Shown: piece after piece, positions 12,485-12,550 of the stretch
Numbering within the stretch: the stretch's first letter is position 1
How the letters are laid out: each line of letters opens with the position of its first letter
Source: Ruminococcus sp. UBA4350
Lineage (GTDB): Bacteria; Bacillota; Clostridia; Oscillospirales; Ruminococcaceae
NCBI GenBank assembly: GCA_002394125.1
Contig: DGSY01000147.1
Coordinates: forward strand, 1-12,550
DNA length: 12,550 nt
Direction: 5' to 3'
Made by a program: the position numbers and the translations under genes
The notes under the pieces: model-generated
Database searches by the model: none
Seen by the model: the letters and a program-made list of their open reading frames with translations, nothing else
What the model was told of the DNA's origin: nothing

Positions 12485-12550
12485 TCATCCTTTCTTTTTA
12501 TGTTCAATGATCGGGTAGTAATCTCTGACAGCTTCCACTTTGACCGACAC
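12485..12550 (-). CDS. C-terminal end of a gene cut by the window edge
   Basis: The minus-strand frame entering at 12550 reads 21 codons and stops with TGA at 12487-12485. It ends in VEAVRDYYPIIEHKKKG, a plausible protein tail with sensible codon use. It is followed after five bases by the ATG of the coiled-coil gene, as expected in a tight operon. Too short to identify. Confidence 0.5.
   Translation of the reverse strand: MSVKVEAVRDYYPIIEHKKKG

Larger units (their letters stand above)
8046..12550 (-). mobile_element. Integrative mobilizable element (one end; open at right edge)
   Basis: The block holds a large serine recombinase at the inferred end, a small accessory protein, a MOBV-type relaxase, a candidate oriT and further leftward-transcribed genes. 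No conjugation machinery (coupling protein, VirB4, membrane channel) is visible in this part, so it could be a mobilizable element or one end of a larger conjugative element. The left boundary is inferred from the recombinase-SpoVT junction, and the right boundary is outside the window. All genes read toward the spoVT junction. Confidence 0.8.

Noticed and set aside
1..12550. CRISPR array, rRNA genes, insertion-sequence transposase, toxin-antitoxin pair or phage defence system
   Set aside because: No spaced direct repeats, no rRNA-like sequence, no DDE transposase motifs and no recognisable toxin, nuclease-helicase or defence gene were found on either strand.

Overview
The window looks like chromosome of an endospore-forming, fairly GC-rich Clostridia-class Firmicute, most likely in or near the Oscillospiraceae/Ruminococcus group (inference). 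The reasons are a SpoVT fragment, a DUF6323/DUF6179 gene pair, strong purine-rich Shine-Dalgarno sites with ATG and TTG starts, and a mobilizable element of the kind common in gut clostridia.

Left half, plus strand. Positions 1-304 hold no convincing gene but are rich in nested inverted repeats and a 13-bp tandem duplication. A strong sigma-A-type promoter (270-298) drives a two-gene operon of DUF6323-like (329-1162) and DUF6179-like (1164-2090) proteins of unknown function. A second near-consensus promoter (2142-2170) drives a CarD-type RNA polymerase-binding regulator (2241-2762), closed by a textbook terminator. Next comes an ECF sigma factor / membrane anti-sigma pair (2879-3382 and 3379-4527, overlapping by 4 bases), preceded by an ECF-type promoter that suggests autoregulation.

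Middle, minus strand. TatD-family hydrolase (4616-5395) and alpha-phosphoglucomutase (5630-7360) are separated by two strong hairpins, one of which terminates the phosphoglucomutase gene.

Right part, minus strand. The 728-residue reading frame at 7585-9771 is a chimera. Residues 1 to about 575 are a large serine recombinase. Residues 576-728 match the sporulation regulator SpoVT from the GDPLEIYT motif at the end of its AbrB DNA-binding domain through the whole GAF domain. The DNA-binding half of SpoVT is missing. The simplest reading is that an integrative mobilizable element has inserted inside spoVT. One junction lies near 8046 and the element runs rightward past the window edge. It carries the recombinase, a small conserved-looking protein (9873-10082), a MOBV/Pre-type relaxase (10152-11891), a hairpin-bearing candidate oriT (11892-12065), a coiled-coil protein (12066-12479) and the tail of one more gene (12485-12550). 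The 5' part of spoVT should lie beyond the right edge. If so, precise excision would rebuild spoVT, in the manner of the skin element in sigK, and the integrated state makes a recombinase with a SpoVT sensor domain attached. This is the most interesting observation here.
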